Part shown: piece after piece, positions 1 to 10,700 of the stretch
How positions within the stretch are numbered: position 1 is the stretch's first letter
Layout of the letters: every line of letters starts with the position of its first letter
Source of the DNA: JANNRR01 sp043736155
Lineage (GTDB): Bacteria > Pseudomonadota > Alphaproteobacteria > Rhodobacterales > Rhodobacteraceae
NCBI GenBank assembly: GCA_043736155.1
Contig: JAYTDA010000037.1
Span: 1-64,000, forward strand
Direction: 5' to 3'
DNA length: 64,000 nucleotides
Made by a program: the position numbers and the translations under genes
Notes under the pieces: model-generated
Told to the model about the DNA's origin: nothing
The model's database searches: none
Seen by the model: only the letters and a program-made list of their open reading frames with translations

Positions 1-1
1 G

Positions 2-1336
2 TTGATCCGCAACCTGTTGGTGGCGCGACTGATTTCGGTGGAAAACTACGGGATCGCCGCGACCTTCAGCCTGGCGCTGGCGGTGATCGAAATGACCTCG
101 ACCTTTGGCCTGCAACAGCAGCTGGTGCAGGACAAGCGCGGCAACGATCCGAATTTTCAGGCGGCGTTGCAGGGGTTTCAGGTTCTGCGCGGCATCGTCA
201 ATGCCGCTATCCTGTTTGCGCTGGCGGGGCCGTTTGCCAGCTTCATGGGGGTGCCACAGGTCACCTGGGCGCACCAGTTGGTTGCCGTCATTCTGGTGAT
301 GAACGGCTTTGTGCATTTTGACATGTACCGCCTTGGCCGCCGGATGCAGTATGTACCCGCAGCAATGGCGGCGGTGCTGGCACCCTTGGCGGCATTGGCG
401 GCGATCTGGCCCCTGCACAAGATCTACGGTGATTATCAGGTGATGCTGTGGTCGCTGATCATCCAGTCGGCAGCCACCGCGCTGGTGTCGCATCTGGTGG
501 CGGAACGGCCCTACCGGATCCGGCTGGACCGTGAAGTGATGCGCCAAAGCCTGCGGTTCGGATGGCCGCTGCTGATCGACGGGTTGCTGCTGTTTGCGAT
601 TTTCAATGGCGAAAAGGTGATTGTCGGCCGTGCCTTTGGCATGGAGCCGCTGGCCCTGTTCACCATGGCGGTGACACTGACCCTGACCCCGGCGCTGGTG
701 CTGCAACGCTCTGCCTCGTCGTTTTTTCTGCCACAACTCTCGGTTGGGTCCGACCGGACCAGGTTCGAGTTTCTGTCTGCCGTCAGCCTGCAAAGCCATC
801 TGATGTTCGGGGCCCTGCTGGTCGCCACTGTGGTGATCGGCGGCGGGCCGTTTGTCGAACTGGTGCTGGGGGCGAAATATCAGCCGGTGCTGCCGCTGCT
901 GAACCTGTTGGCAGTGATGCAGGCGCTGAAACTGATGAAGGGCGGCGCTGCCACCATCTCGCTGGCACAGGGCCGCACCGCCAATGGGATGATCGCCAAT
1001 ATCCTGCGGGTCGCCACCATGCCGATAGCCTTTGCGGTGGCACTGGCAGGCGGCGACATCATCACGGTGATCTGGATCGGCATCATCGGCGAATTCATCG
1101 GCCTCGGTGTGTCGCTGCTGCTGCTGCAACGGCAGGTCGCAATCAGGCTGGGGCCGATGGTGCCCGGTCTGGCGCTGGTGCTGGTGATGCTGGGGGTGAC
1201 CGGTTTGGGGGCTGCGGGGGAATTGCCCGACTTCTGGCCATGGGTCATGCTGGCGCTGTTGATCGCCACCCCGGTTGCCATGGCAGAGCTGCGGTCCTAT
1301 GTGCTGGCGCGGGTCGTGACCCATCACGGCGACTGA
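2..1336 (+). CDS. Wzx-type polysaccharide flippase (5' truncated)
   Basis: The open frame runs in from the left window edge, so the true start is outside; 444 codons are visible. The protein is a string of hydrophobic segments separated by short Arg/Lys-bearing loops, the pattern of the MATE/PST oligosaccharide-flippase superfamily, which moves undecaprenyl-linked repeat units across the inner membrane. The first visible residues (RNLLVARLISVENYGIAATF) match the start of TM2 in such proteins, so probably only a few dozen residues are missing. The Wzy-like gene at 6050 supports an exopolysaccharide or O-antigen role. It ends convergently with the gene at 1401. The transported glycan cannot be deduced. 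Confidence 0.8.
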   Translation: MIRNLLVARLISVENYGIAATFSLALAVIEMTSTFGLQQQLVQDKRGNDPNFQAALQGFQVLRGIVNAAILFALAGPFASFMGVPQVTWAHQLVAVILVMNGFVHFDMYRLGRRMQYVPAAMAAVLAPLAALAAIWPLHKIYGDYQVMLWSLIIQSAATALVSHLVAERPYRIRLDREVMRQSLRFGWPLLIDGLLLFAIFNGEKVIVGRAFGMEPLALFTMAVTLTLTPALVLQRSASSFFLPQLSVGSDRTRFEFLSAVSLQSHLMFGALLVATVVIGGGPFVELVLGAKYQPVLPLLNLLAVMQALKLMKGGAATISLAQGRTANGMIANILRVATMPIAFAVALAGGDIITVIWIGIIGEFIGLGVSLLLLQRQVAIRLGPMVPGLALVLVMLGVTGLGAAGELPDFWPWVMLALLIATPVAMAELRSYVLARVVTHHGD

Positions 1337-1400
1337 CCGTGATTTTTTCGGCGGCGTGACCTGACTTGGCACTGCGGCAATGGGCGCGCCGGTCAGATGG

Positions 1401-3509
1401 TCAAACCATGATGGCACCGATCCGGGCAGTGCCGTCATTGGCGACCACCCGGCCCTTCATGTCGATGCCATAGGGGGCCATGCCAGCCGGGATGAACGGC
1501 AGGGCCGAACCGGCACCCGGGGTGTAATCGCCGTTGCCGGCACCGGTGCCGTCAAAGCTTTGGTCGCTCACCCAGTTGACCGCAAGCGGCACCGCCAGCG
1601 ACCCATAGGCATCGCCCAGCGCCGCCACTTCACCCAGCCAGCGGCCAACCCCGGGAACCGAGTTGCCGTCATTGCTGCCCCTGATCACCGCATTGGCCCG
1701 GGCACCGACATTGAAACTGGCGGGCCAGTTGCCCACCAGATTGGCGTTGGCACCAAAGACATCGGTCTTGGTATTGCGCTGACGCAGCGCGGAAAACCGG
1801 ATGAAGCCGCGCTTGGCCACGGTGACGGTGCCGGTATCCTGATACAGCCAGTTGGTGCGGGACCCGACCACGGTGGTGCCGATGCACAGCGCGTTTTCCA
1901 CCGCCTGCACATCGGTATCGGCATGGAACGAAAAGTTGGGCGCGGTTTCTCCCGCCGTTTGTTCCAGCACACAGCCCACCACGGCAAAGCCGCGCGCATC
2001 GATGCTGCCGGTGCTGGAGGTCAGCGCCCGGCTGCCATCAACCGTCTGGGTGATGTGACTGTGGCTGAACATCTGCCCCGCCCCCTGTTCGACATTCACC
2101 GCCGACGGCACCCGCCGCAACCCACCGGTGAACTTGCAGGCAATGGCATTGAAGATGCTGGTGCCGGCAAACGGGCCGGAACAGCCGATGGCGATGATTT
2201 CCTTGCAGACCCCGGAAAAGTCGTCAAGCATCCCGCCCAAGTTGGTGGCTGAACTGACATCGATCATCCAGCAGCGCCCGGTCCTGTAGATCCATGCGCC
2301 GTAGAAAGAGGTGCCGTTGCGGTCGATCGCCACGTTTTCCAGCACCAGCATGCGGTCCAGCGTGGCCAGCGTTGCCGAATTGTCCAGCATCGTCACCGAC
2401 ACGCCGACCTTTTTCAGCGTCAGATTGCGGAACTTCAGCTTTTGCGGTGTGCTGTTGGTCGCAGTGACACCGCTGTCCTTGTAGATCGTGGTGGATTTCA
2501 GCGCCGGGTTTTCCGCCTCGATCACCAGCGGAATTTCCCCGATTGTCACCGACTGAAAGCTGGCGTGGGTATGTTCGCCCGCCACCAGCCGGATGGTGCC
2601 GCCACTGGCGTTGTTGCGGCCATAGGTGGCGGTGTTGAAGGTGCGGATCGCTGCTGCCGCTGCCGCAACCGTCAGATAGGGGGATGCCGCCGCAGAGACG
2701 GGGGCGGCTGATACAACGGCTGTTGCGTTATTGCCAGTGGCAGCATTGACATAGGCATAGGCCTGACCATAGCCGCCGGTGCGGTCATTCAGGAATTTCA
2801 GCACGGTGAAATTGATCGACGGATAGCTGGCACCGCTGACTGATGCCTGCCAGGCGGCACCGACCCACGGGTAAATGACCACATCCAGCGTGCAAAGCGC
2901 CCCTTGGTTCAATGTTGCCAGCGGAATCGCACATTCGAAATAGGGCGCAAAGAGCCCCGACCCCCATTGCCGCGACGACTGGGCCGAAACCGTCTGCTGC
3001 ACCGTGTTGGACCCATCTGAGGCGATGAACGTGACGGCGGCAACGGGCTGACCATTCCGGGCATAGGCATGCGCCACCGCCAGCCGCGCGGTAAAGCTGC
3101 TGCCCGGTGCCCGTTCCAGATCCGGGGTCAGCCAACAGGCAATCGGGCGCGGATAGCTTAACGCCGACAGGTTGGTGACACCGACAGGCAGGGTATCGGC
3201 GGCATAGACAAAATCCGACAAGACCACCTTGTCCGCCGTCAGCGATGCCTGTGCCGGATAGGGCTGGCGCAGGCGCGCCATGATGGTGACCTGGTCCGGC
3301 ACTGTGGTGGCAGTGGCGGCGGTGGTGAACCCCGGGCGTGTGACGGCAAGGGTTACCGGCGCAGTCACCGGGTTGAAAGACGGGGGCGGCGCGGGATAGC
3401 TGGCTTGCCAGCCGTCTGCGGCCACCGATGTCAGGGGCGACGGGGCCGCGGCGGCACCGGTTGCCAGCCTTGCGACCATGCTCAGTGCCATTCCCATCAT
3501 CATCGACAT
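1401..3509 (-). CDS. Exported protein of unknown function, possible beta-helix fold
   Basis: About 702 aa. I chose the ATG at 3509 rather than an upstream in-frame codon at 3590 because GAGGAG lies just before it and the protein then begins with a hydrophobic, Met/Ala-rich segment ending in GAAAAPSP, like a Sec signal peptide. The first 250 residues look like beta-rich domains. From about residue 270 there are short repeating hydrophobic strands with N/T/G turns (for example LKFRNLTLKKVGVSV), typical of a right-handed parallel beta-helix. I see no catalytic motif and no firm family. It is divergent from the beta-helix gene at 3764 and next to flippase and polymerase genes, so binding or processing of the exported polysaccharide is possible but not shown. 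Confidence 0.6.
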   Translation of the reverse strand: MSMMMGMALSMVARLATGAAAAPSPLTSVAADGWQASYPAPPPSFNPVTAPVTLAVTRPGFTTAATATTVPDQVTIMARLRQPYPAQASLTADKVVLSDFVYAADTLPVGVTNLSALSYPRPIACWLTPDLERAPGSSFTARLAVAHAYARNGQPVAAVTFIASDGSNTVQQTVSAQSSRQWGSGLFAPYFECAIPLATLNQGALCTLDVVIYPWVGAAWQASVSGASYPSINFTVLKFLNDRTGGYGQAYAYVNAATGNNATAVVSAAPVSAAASPYLTVAAAAAAIRTFNTATYGRNNASGGTIRLVAGEHTHASFQSVTIGEIPLVIEAENPALKSTTIYKDSGVTATNSTPQKLKFRNLTLKKVGVSVTMLDNSATLATLDRMLVLENVAIDRNGTSFYGAWIYRTGRCWMIDVSSATNLGGMLDDFSGVCKEIIAIGCSGPFAGTSIFNAIACKFTGGLRRVPSAVNVEQGAGQMFSHSHITQTVDGSRALTSSTGSIDARGFAVVGCVLEQTAGETAPNFSFHADTDVQAVENALCIGTTVVGSRTNWLYQDTGTVTVAKRGFIRFSALRQRNTKTDVFGANANLVGNWPASFNVGARANAVIRGSNDGNSVPGVGRWLGEVAALGDAYGSLAVPLAVNWVSDQSFDGTGAGNGDYTPGAGSALPFIPAGMAPYGIDMKGRVVANDGTARIGAIMV

Positions 3510-3763
3510 TGCTCCTCGGGCAGCAGCCCCCCCAGGGGCCGGATGGTGCAGCGCCCTTCGTGCTGACCGCCAGACCAAGGGCCAAGCCACGCACTCGCGG
3601 TCTGCGGGGCCAGCCTATAGCATCGCGGCAAGGTGCGTTGCCATTTGGGCCTTTTTCGCGTACTCCGCTGTAGAGCCATGTTCTTGAACGTATTATTGGC
3701 CGCGATTCCCTGTGGCCGAGCAGTTTTCCCGGCCAATGGGGCCGGTTCCAAAGGATTGTTGCA

Positions 3764-6022
3764 ATGGTTGCGTTGGTGCGCCGGATAGCTGACCGATTGC
3801 CGCTGGTTTCGGCACTTGCCGCCCTTGGCTTTGGCCTGTGGATGATGGCCGCCACGGCGATTGCCGGTGGCGAAGTGGTGATTGCCACCACGGCAGAGCT
3901 GCGGGAGACGCTGGCCCGCGCCAATTCCGGCGATGTACTGGTGCTGGCCCCCGGCAGCTATGGTGCCCCCGATCTGAAAACCGCCGCCAGTCGTGAAGCG
4001 GGGGGGGAGCCGATCACCATCCGGTCCCAAGATCCGGCCAATCCGGCGGTTCTGACCGGGATGAAGGTCAAGGGTGCGGTTGGTCTGGTGATGGAAGGGC
4101 TGGTGTTCGACTATAGCTTTGCCCCCGGCGACAACGCCCCCGACAAAAAGGGGATCAACTGGCCGTTTCAGGTGCTGGGCAGTACCGACATCATCATCCG
4201 CAATTCGCTGTTTGACGGCGATCTGGCCACCGAAGGTGCCCCTTTTGACGTGGGTTTCCCGACGGCCACCGGGCTGGTGGTGCGTGGCACCCGGGGGCTG
4301 ACGCTGGAAAACAACACTTTTACCCTGTGGGGCCGCGCGCTGGCGATCGACAGCAGCGCCCGGGTGGAAGTGCTGCGCAACGACATCCACTCGATCCGGA
4401 TGGATGGGATGAATCTGGCGGCGATCAACGGCATTCTGATCGAAGGCAACCATATCCATGACTTCAAACGGTCGCTCAGTTCCAAGGACCATGCCGACAT
4501 GGTGCAGTTCTGGACCGCAGGCACCAAGAGCCCCAGCAAAGGCATCACGATCCGCGGCAACCTGCTTGACAGCGGTACCGGCTACTACACCCAGTCGATC
4601 TTCATGCGCAACGAACTGGTCGATCAGAAAACGGCCGGCAAGGAGATGTTCTACAGCGATGTGCTGATTGAACAGAACGTCATCATCAATGCGCATCTGC
4701 ACGGTATCACCCTGGGTGAATCGATCGGATTGACGATCCGCAACAACACCCTGATCCACAACCGCGCCTCGGACGGGCCGGAGAACAATCCGAAACTGTG
4801 GGTGCCCCGGATCAATGTCTCTGGTGCGTCGGAACAGGTGTTGATCACCGGCAATATCAGTGACCAGCCCTATACCCAGCGCAACCGGGCGGATTGGGTG
4901 ATGCAGGGCAATCTGACGGTGCAGGATCGCAACGCGGGTGCCCCGGGCTATTATGACACGGTGTTCATGGCGGCACGCACCGGCGATCCTGCGGATATTT
5001 CGATCTATGCCTACCGCCCCGGTGGCCCTGCCGATGGCGCGACTTATGGTGCCGCAGCGCTGCGGCCCGACCGGATTGAGGGATTGACCGGCCCGGCGTC
5101 GACCGGTTCGGGGCTGACCGGCTCGGCCTCGGTCGGCACGTCCAGGCCGGTGGTGGCATCGGGGAACCTGCCTGCACAAGGCACCACGACGCTGACCGCC
5201 TTTGTGCAGGCCATTCCGGATGACCGCTACCTGAACCGGTTCCGCTTTGATGCCAGCCAAAGCTTCATCCCCGATCAGGGTGGCATCGCCAGCTATGATT
5301 GGCAGATTGACGGAGAATCGGCGACGGGTCCGGTGGTGCAGCGCGATTTTGCCACCCCCGGACCGCACCTGGCAAAGCTGGTGTTGCGCATGGCCGATGG
5401 CCAAAGCGACGAGGCCAGCGCAACCGTCGATGTGCCAAAAACCGGGGTGTTGCAGTTTGACAGCGCCACCGGGACCATTCTGGCACAGGGACCAAAGGGC
5501 GAAACCACGCTGACTGACCTGCCTGTGGCCGATGCGATGGGTGGCAAGGCGCTGGTTCTGGGCGGCGACAAACCTTATCAGATCGCGCCGGCCCTGATTG
5601 GTGGCCTGTTTGGTGCCAGCGATTTCACCCTGAAACTGCGGTTCAGGACCAGTGGGGCACCCCGCGCCGCTGGCGAACTGTTGCGGGTGCATCAGCTGAT
5701 GGTGCTGTCGGTTCCGCCCAACGGCGGCGCTGAACTGCAACTGTTTGCAGCCGGGGCAAAGCAGCCACAAGTGCTGAAAACCGCGCCGCTGCGCCTGCAT
5801 GACGGGCAATGGCATGACCTGGAGGTGCGGTTTGATTCGATGGCGGGCAAGGTGGGAATATGGGTCGATGGTGCGCTGAAATCCACCGGCCGCACCACTG
5901 GGCCCGTGGGCCCGCTGCAAAGCTGGGGTCTCAGCCTGGGCAATCCCTTTGGCCAAAAGAGCCTGGACGGGCAGATGTCAGCGCTGAGTTTGCATAGCAA
6001 TGAAGCCAGATTTGCGCGATAA
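3764..6022 (+). CDS. Exported right-handed beta-helix protein with PKD and LamG domains (PL6/C5-epimerase-like)
   Basis: 752 aa. An N-terminal hydrophobic segment after two arginines (about residues 5-35) looks like a signal peptide or anchor. Residues about 38-100 (TTAELRETLARANSGDVLVLAPGSY) match the opening of chondroitinase-B/PL6-type beta-helices: a GD-I-L-x-x-G-Y turn followed by repeated strands to about 380. A PKD-like domain lies near 470-558 (SYDWQIDG) and a LamG/concanavalin-like domain near 590-745. The segment DHADMVQFWTAGT in the helix is shared with the paralogue at 7736-10750 (DHPDMIQFWTAGT), which makes it the best candidate active groove. A lyase, an epimerase or a non-catalytic glycan binder are all possible. 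The following Wzy-like gene starts 28 bp downstream, so the two are probably cotranscribed. Confidence 0.75.
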   Translation: MVALVRRIADRLPLVSALAALGFGLWMMAATAIAGGEVVIATTAELRETLARANSGDVLVLAPGSYGAPDLKTAASREAGGEPITIRSQDPANPAVLTGMKVKGAVGLVMEGLVFDYSFAPGDNAPDKKGINWPFQVLGSTDIIIRNSLFDGDLATEGAPFDVGFPTATGLVVRGTRGLTLENNTFTLWGRALAIDSSARVEVLRNDIHSIRMDGMNLAAINGILIEGNHIHDFKRSLSSKDHADMVQFWTAGTKSPSKGITIRGNLLDSGTGYYTQSIFMRNELVDQKTAGKEMFYSDVLIEQNVIINAHLHGITLGESIGLTIRNNTLIHNRASDGPENNPKLWVPRINVSGASEQVLITGNISDQPYTQRNRADWVMQGNLTVQDRNAGAPGYYDTVFMAARTGDPADISIYAYRPGGPADGATYGAAALRPDRIEGLTGPASTGSGLTGSASVGTSRPVVASGNLPAQGTTTLTAFVQAIPDDRYLNRFRFDASQSFIPDQGGIASYDWQIDGESATGPVVQRDFATPGPHLAKLVLRMADGQSDEASATVDVPKTGVLQFDSATGTILAQGPKGETTLTDLPVADAMGGKALVLGGDKPYQIAPALIGGLFGASDFTLKLRFRTSGAPRAAGELLRVHQLMVLSVPPNGGAELQLFAAGAKQPQVLKTAPLRLHDGQWHDLEVRFDSMAGKVGIWVDGALKSTGRTTGPVGPLQSWGLSLGNPFGQKSLDGQMSALSLHSNEARFAR

Positions 6023-6049
6023 GGGACCTGTTCATCCCTTTGGCGGACG

Positions 6050-7669
6050 ATGGAGACCGCTGGTGAAACCGGCAGTGACAGGATTGACAGCTTGGCCTTG
6101 ACCGACAACCGTAGCGGTTTCGACCTGCCACGGGGGCGCACAACAGCGGCCCTGCGCCCGGCGCTGCATACCGGGACACTGGCGCTGCCGGTCAAGATAT
6201 TCCTGGTCTGCGTGGTTCTGCCCTTTGCCTTTGGCCTTGGCCCGGTGGTGATGACCGGGGTTCGGCTGGTGCTGATCTTCCTGGTTCCGGTGATGGCGGT
6301 GCGGCTGATCGCGGGCAAGGCCGGAAAGATGCTGCCAACCGACGTGCTGTTCTTTCTGCACTGGCTGTGGATGGGTGTCACCATCGGCATCACCAACCCG
6401 GACTCGATGATCCAGAATGTCGGGGCGACCGGGGTGGAATTTCTCGGCGGCTATTTCCTGGGCCGGACCTTCATCCGCAGCAAGGCGGATATGATCGGCC
6501 TGATCCGGTTTTCGGCGCTGCTGATCGCCTTGACGCTGCCGTTCGCGATCCACGAGACCCTGACAGGCCGGTCCATCATAATCGAAGTGCTGCGGGCCTT
6601 GCCGGTGGTGGAAGGCCCGGTCAAGGACGACAGCCTGATGCGCATGGGGCTGAATCGGGTGCAGATGGATTTTGCCACGCCGATTCACTACGGTGTTTAT
6701 TGCACCATCATGTTCTCGTTCTGCTATTTCGGCATGAAAAGCGTTTATGTCGGGTTCAAGCGCTATCTGGTCACTTTGGTGATCTTTGCCTGCGTGTTCC
6801 TGTCGCTGTCCAGCGGCGCGTTGCTGCCGGTGATGCTGCAGCTGTTCTTCATCATCTGGGCCTATCTGTTTCGCAAGTCGGCCCGGCGCTGGTGGTATCT
6901 GCTGGCCTGGCTGGCATTCTGCTATGTGACGATCGACCTGCTGTCGAACCGCACCCCCTACCGCGTCTTCATGTCCTATGCGACCTTTTCGGCGGCGAAT
7001 GCCTACTGGCGGGCGAACATCAACGAATTCGGCATGGAAAACGTCTGGGCCAATCCGATCTTCGGGATCGGCTTCAACTATTGGAAACGCCCGTCCTGGA
7101 TGGGATCAAGCTCCGTCGACAATTACTGGCTGCTGATGGCGATGCGCCATGGGATTCCGGGATTTCTGCTGGTTGCGGCGGGTTATGGCGTTGCGGTCTG
7201 GCAGGTCATTCGTGCCAAACTCGGTGACGGTGACGACGTGCTGCTGCAGTTGCGGCTGGCCTGGGTTTTCACCCTTTTCAGTCTCGCCTTCACGATGATC
7301 ACGGTGCACGTCTGGTCAGAGATCTATTCAGTGATCTTTTTCCACATCGGTGCCGGGATGTGGCTGGTCGGGCATCGGCCGGTCACTGCCGATAGCACGG
7401 CGGTCGTAGCGGGGCCGCAGCTGCGGACTGCCCCGGTGACAAGCCGCGCGTTGGCGCAAACTCCGGCCGTCTCCCGGGAGGTTGCGCCGCCGCCTGTGGT
7501 CGCAAGCGGCCCGACCCTTGGCCACACCCGAAGCCTGCAGACATTGAAGACGACCCTGGTTGCGGGACCAGCCACCCGCCCTGCGCAGGCCAGCCCGGAA
7601 ACCGAAGCAGACGAGGGTCAGCGCCATACCAGATTCCCCACCCGACCGCGCGACCCTGACAAAAGCTGA
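6050..7669 (+). CDS. O-antigen ligase / Wzy polymerase-like membrane protein
   Basis: 539 aa. Residues about 45-430 hold roughly ten hydrophobic segments. A long periplasmic-type loop around 300-360 contains the conserved-looking stretch NPIFGIGFNYWKRP followed by DNYWLLMAMRHGIPG, as in O-antigen ligase and Wzy family proteins that join or polymerise undecaprenyl-linked glycans. After the last membrane segment comes a tail of about 110 residues rich in Pro, Thr and Ala (from HRPVTADST), probably cytosolic and disordered and not typical of the core fold. The start is not certain: no strong Shine-Dalgarno sequence precedes the ATG. Transcription probably ends at the hairpin at 7689-7712. Confidence 0.75.
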   Translation: METAGETGSDRIDSLALTDNRSGFDLPRGRTTAALRPALHTGTLALPVKIFLVCVVLPFAFGLGPVVMTGVRLVLIFLVPVMAVRLIAGKAGKMLPTDVLFFLHWLWMGVTIGITNPDSMIQNVGATGVEFLGGYFLGRTFIRSKADMIGLIRFSALLIALTLPFAIHETLTGRSIIIEVLRALPVVEGPVKDDSLMRMGLNRVQMDFATPIHYGVYCTIMFSFCYFGMKSVYVGFKRYLVTLVIFACVFLSLSSGALLPVMLQLFFIIWAYLFRKSARRWWYLLAWLAFCYVTIDLLSNRTPYRVFMSYATFSAANAYWRANINEFGMENVWANPIFGIGFNYWKRPSWMGSSSVDNYWLLMAMRHGIPGFLLVAAGYGVAVWQVIRAKLGDGDDVLLQLRLAWVFTLFSLAFTMITVHVWSEIYSVIFFHIGAGMWLVGHRPVTADSTAVVAGPQLRTAPVTSRALAQTPAVSREVAPPPVVASGPTLGHTRSLQTLKTTLVAGPATRPAQASPETEADEGQRHTRFPTRPRDPDKS

Positions 7670-7688
7670 ACAGCAAGGCGCAATGCCA

Positions 7689-7712
7689 AACGGCGCGGTT
7701 TCCCGCGCCGTT
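7689..7712. terminator. Hairpin between convergent genes
   Basis: AACGGCGCG and CGCGCCGTT form a perfect 9-bp stem around a 6-nt loop in the 66-bp gap between the ends of the polymerase-like gene and the beta-helix gene. It could stop transcription from both sides. The T-run is short (TTCTGAT on the plus strand), so calling it an intrinsic terminator is an inference. Confidence 0.6.
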
Positions 7713-7735
7713 CTGATCTGGGTCCGGTGGCTGGA

Positions 7736-10700
7736 TCAGCCGATCGGGGTTGCGGTCGGCGGTACATATTCCGTCAGGAATTCGAACCGGTCACCGATGC
7801 GGAAATCGGACACTTCGCCCTCATAGAACTCGTTCCACGGTGTCCCGACCATCCAGGTGCCGGCCCCTACGCGCAGAAAGTCTGCGCCGCCGGTGATATC
7901 CAGCACGATATGGTCATCGACAACCACCTGAAGCCGGTCCGTTGCCGCATCCAGCATGATGATTGCCTGATGTTCTTCGGTGTCATCCAGCCCGAGACCG
8001 CCGATATTATAGGTCTTGAAGCCCTGATTGGCAGTGGCCACCCCAACCGAGATACCATCATCCCGGATGGTCAGGCCGATCTTGGTGTTGTTCCAGATCA
8101 GCTTTTCCGGGGCGCTGCCGGGATTTTCCCGGGTAAAGTCCACCGAGAAAGCCAGCTTGTCCGACTGTTCGAACTGGGTAAAGCGGCCAAGGTCGACATA
8201 GTCCTTGTCGCCGTCCAGTTGGATTGCGGTTTCACTGCCATTGGTCACCAGCGACGCCCCGTCAAAGAAACGGGCAGTCCGCGTGGTGGCTTGCCCGGCG
8301 ATGTCCAGCACAAAGCCATCAAAGTCGCTGGCATGCAGATCGTCGGTTGCAGAGGTATGGGCGGGAATCGGCGGCGGCGTGGTGCCACCGGTGGTTCCCC
8401 CCGTGGTGGTGCCGGTTGTTCCGCCGGTTGTTCCACCCGTGGTGCCGCCAGTCGTCCCGCCCGAAGTATCAGTCGTCCCGCCAGTCGTCCCGCCGGTGGT
8501 GGTGCTGGTGGTGGTGCTGGTGGTGGTGCTGGTGGTGGTGCCAGTCGTCCCTCCCGTCGTGCCGCCAGTCGTCCCGCCCGTGGTGGCAACTGACCAGGGA
8601 TCCGTCACCAGCGTCGCCGGATCAAGCGTCCCGGCGGTCGGATCAACCGGTTGCTGTGCCAGGAGGTTCAGCAGGGTCGCAGAGGCCCCGGCAATTAGCC
8701 CTGCCGGGGTAAAGTCATTGGCATCCATGGTGACGCCAAAGGCGCTCAGATTGGCATCAAAGTTCTTCTGGCCATAGGGGTTGCCAAAGACCAGGTCGTT
8801 GAACCCCAACGGGGCCATCACCCCGGTGACCGGGGTCGAAGCCGCCACTCTGCCGTCGACAATCAGCTCCAACAGCCCGTTATCAAGGTGGAAAGACACG
8901 GTATGCGCCTTGCCATCGTTGATCTTCACCCCGTTGGACACCAGAATGACGTTGTTCTGGCTGTTGGTGCTCATGGTGAACTGCACCTCGCCTTTCGAAT
9001 TCACCGCAGCGACAAAATGGGAGTTGCTGCGGAAAATCTCGCCGATATTGCCGATGGTGTCGGCTTTCAGCGTCATCGAGATGTCGAAATTGTCAGCGCC
9101 GCGCATGTTGTTCAGATTGACGGCCCTGATGAGTACCGCGGTGCCTGCCTTGCCGAGATCAATGGTATTGCCACCGGGAACCGGTTTGAACACCGATGTC
9201 GGGTTGGAGGCGATGGTGTCATTGCCAAAGCCGTAGGCGTGGAACGAACCCTGGCTGTCGAGCCCGATAACCGACGAACCGGCGATGCCGACGGCGGCTT
9301 TATCGCTGACAATGGTGCCATCGGGCAGGGTGATCGTCAGCTTGACGTCAAAGGTGCTGCCGGTGCCGAACGAGTGCTGCACGATCTTGCCGGTGCCCAC
9401 GGTGCCATCGCCGAAATCCCAGTCATATTGGGTGCCGGGCGGCAGCTTGCCGCCTGGGCCGGTCGAGATCGTGGCATCAAACACCCGGGCGGCGCCATTG
9501 CCGCTCACGGTCATCACGTTGTATTCCGGATTGTAGTTGGCGGTTGCCGACAGATAGTTGTTGGCGGTGGACCCGACACCCGAGGTGTCCAGCGTGCTGC
9601 CCGGCAGAATGCCGAAATCATGCAGACCATTCGGTTTCGGCGACAGCGTCGAGTCGACAAACTGGTTGCCATAATGGTTGGCAAGGTTCGGGTTGGTGTC
9701 CTGTACGATCGCATTGTTGCCGACGGTCCAGCCGGCCTGACCATTGTACCCGGCCAGCGCCGAGGTGATGTTGCCGGTGATGGAGACGTTGGTCGAGTTG
9801 CCGGCGGCCTGAATCTGCGGGATCCACAGCGCAGAGCCGTCTTGCGCCGGGTTGGTGTCATCCACAACCCGCAGAACCGAGTTGTTGGCAATGGTCAGAC
9901 CGTTGGTCTGGCCGATGTAAAGCCCGTTCAGGTGGCCGCCGTAGATCGTGTTGTTGGAGATATTGACGTTCTGATAGAACATGCTGGAACCGGCCTGCCC
10001 CTGGGCGACCACTTCGTTCCCCATGAAGATGCCCTGGGTCCAGCTGCCGTCACCCATGTCCAGGGTGTTGTTGGTGATGTTGATGTTGGTGCTGGGCACC
10101 TTGGTTCCGGCGGTCCAGAACTGGATCATGTCGGGGTGGTCGCCTGCGCCGTAAGACGCGCGGAAGTCGTGGATGGTGTTGCTGTCGATCGTGACATTCT
10201 GCACAGCGGCAAAGTTCATCCCTTCGGACCGCATGTCGTGGATGTCGTTGCCCTTGATCAGCACGTTGCTGCTGCTGGCCACCGAAAGCCCACGGTAGAA
10301 TTCGTAGAATTCGGTATTCTCAACGGTGATGCCGGTGCTGCTGCGGATATCCAGCGCGGTGCCCATGCCAAAGCCCACGTTGCTGGCCGAACCGGTTGTC
10401 ACCAGATCGCCGTCAAACACAGAGTTCTTGATGGCGACATTGGTGCAGCCTGACAGCAGGAAATCCGATGTATACCATTGGTCAGTGGGATTGTTGGTGT
10501 AGTCGAACACCACACCGTCAAACGTCAGGTTCTTCACCATCGACAGAGCCAGGCCGGAGAAGCTCGCAGGGTTGGCCGGATCAGCCGAGGCAATCGTCAC
10601 GTTCGAGGGGAACTGGACGTTGAAACTGTTGTATTGGTTGAGTTTGAGGAGGCCGTAGTCGCCCCCCGTAAGCAGGATGGTGTCGCCCCCCTGAATTGTC

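Noticed and set aside
1380..2252. 290-aa plus-strand ORF opposite the exported protein
   Set aside because: Shadow frame: His/Gly/Arg-rich with no domain, while the minus strand has a signal peptide and a strong ribosome site.
3500..5956. Long minus-strand frame opposite the beta-helix gene
   Set aside because: Gln/His/Arg-rich composition typical of an antisense shadow in GC-rich DNA; the plus-strand product has recognisable domains.
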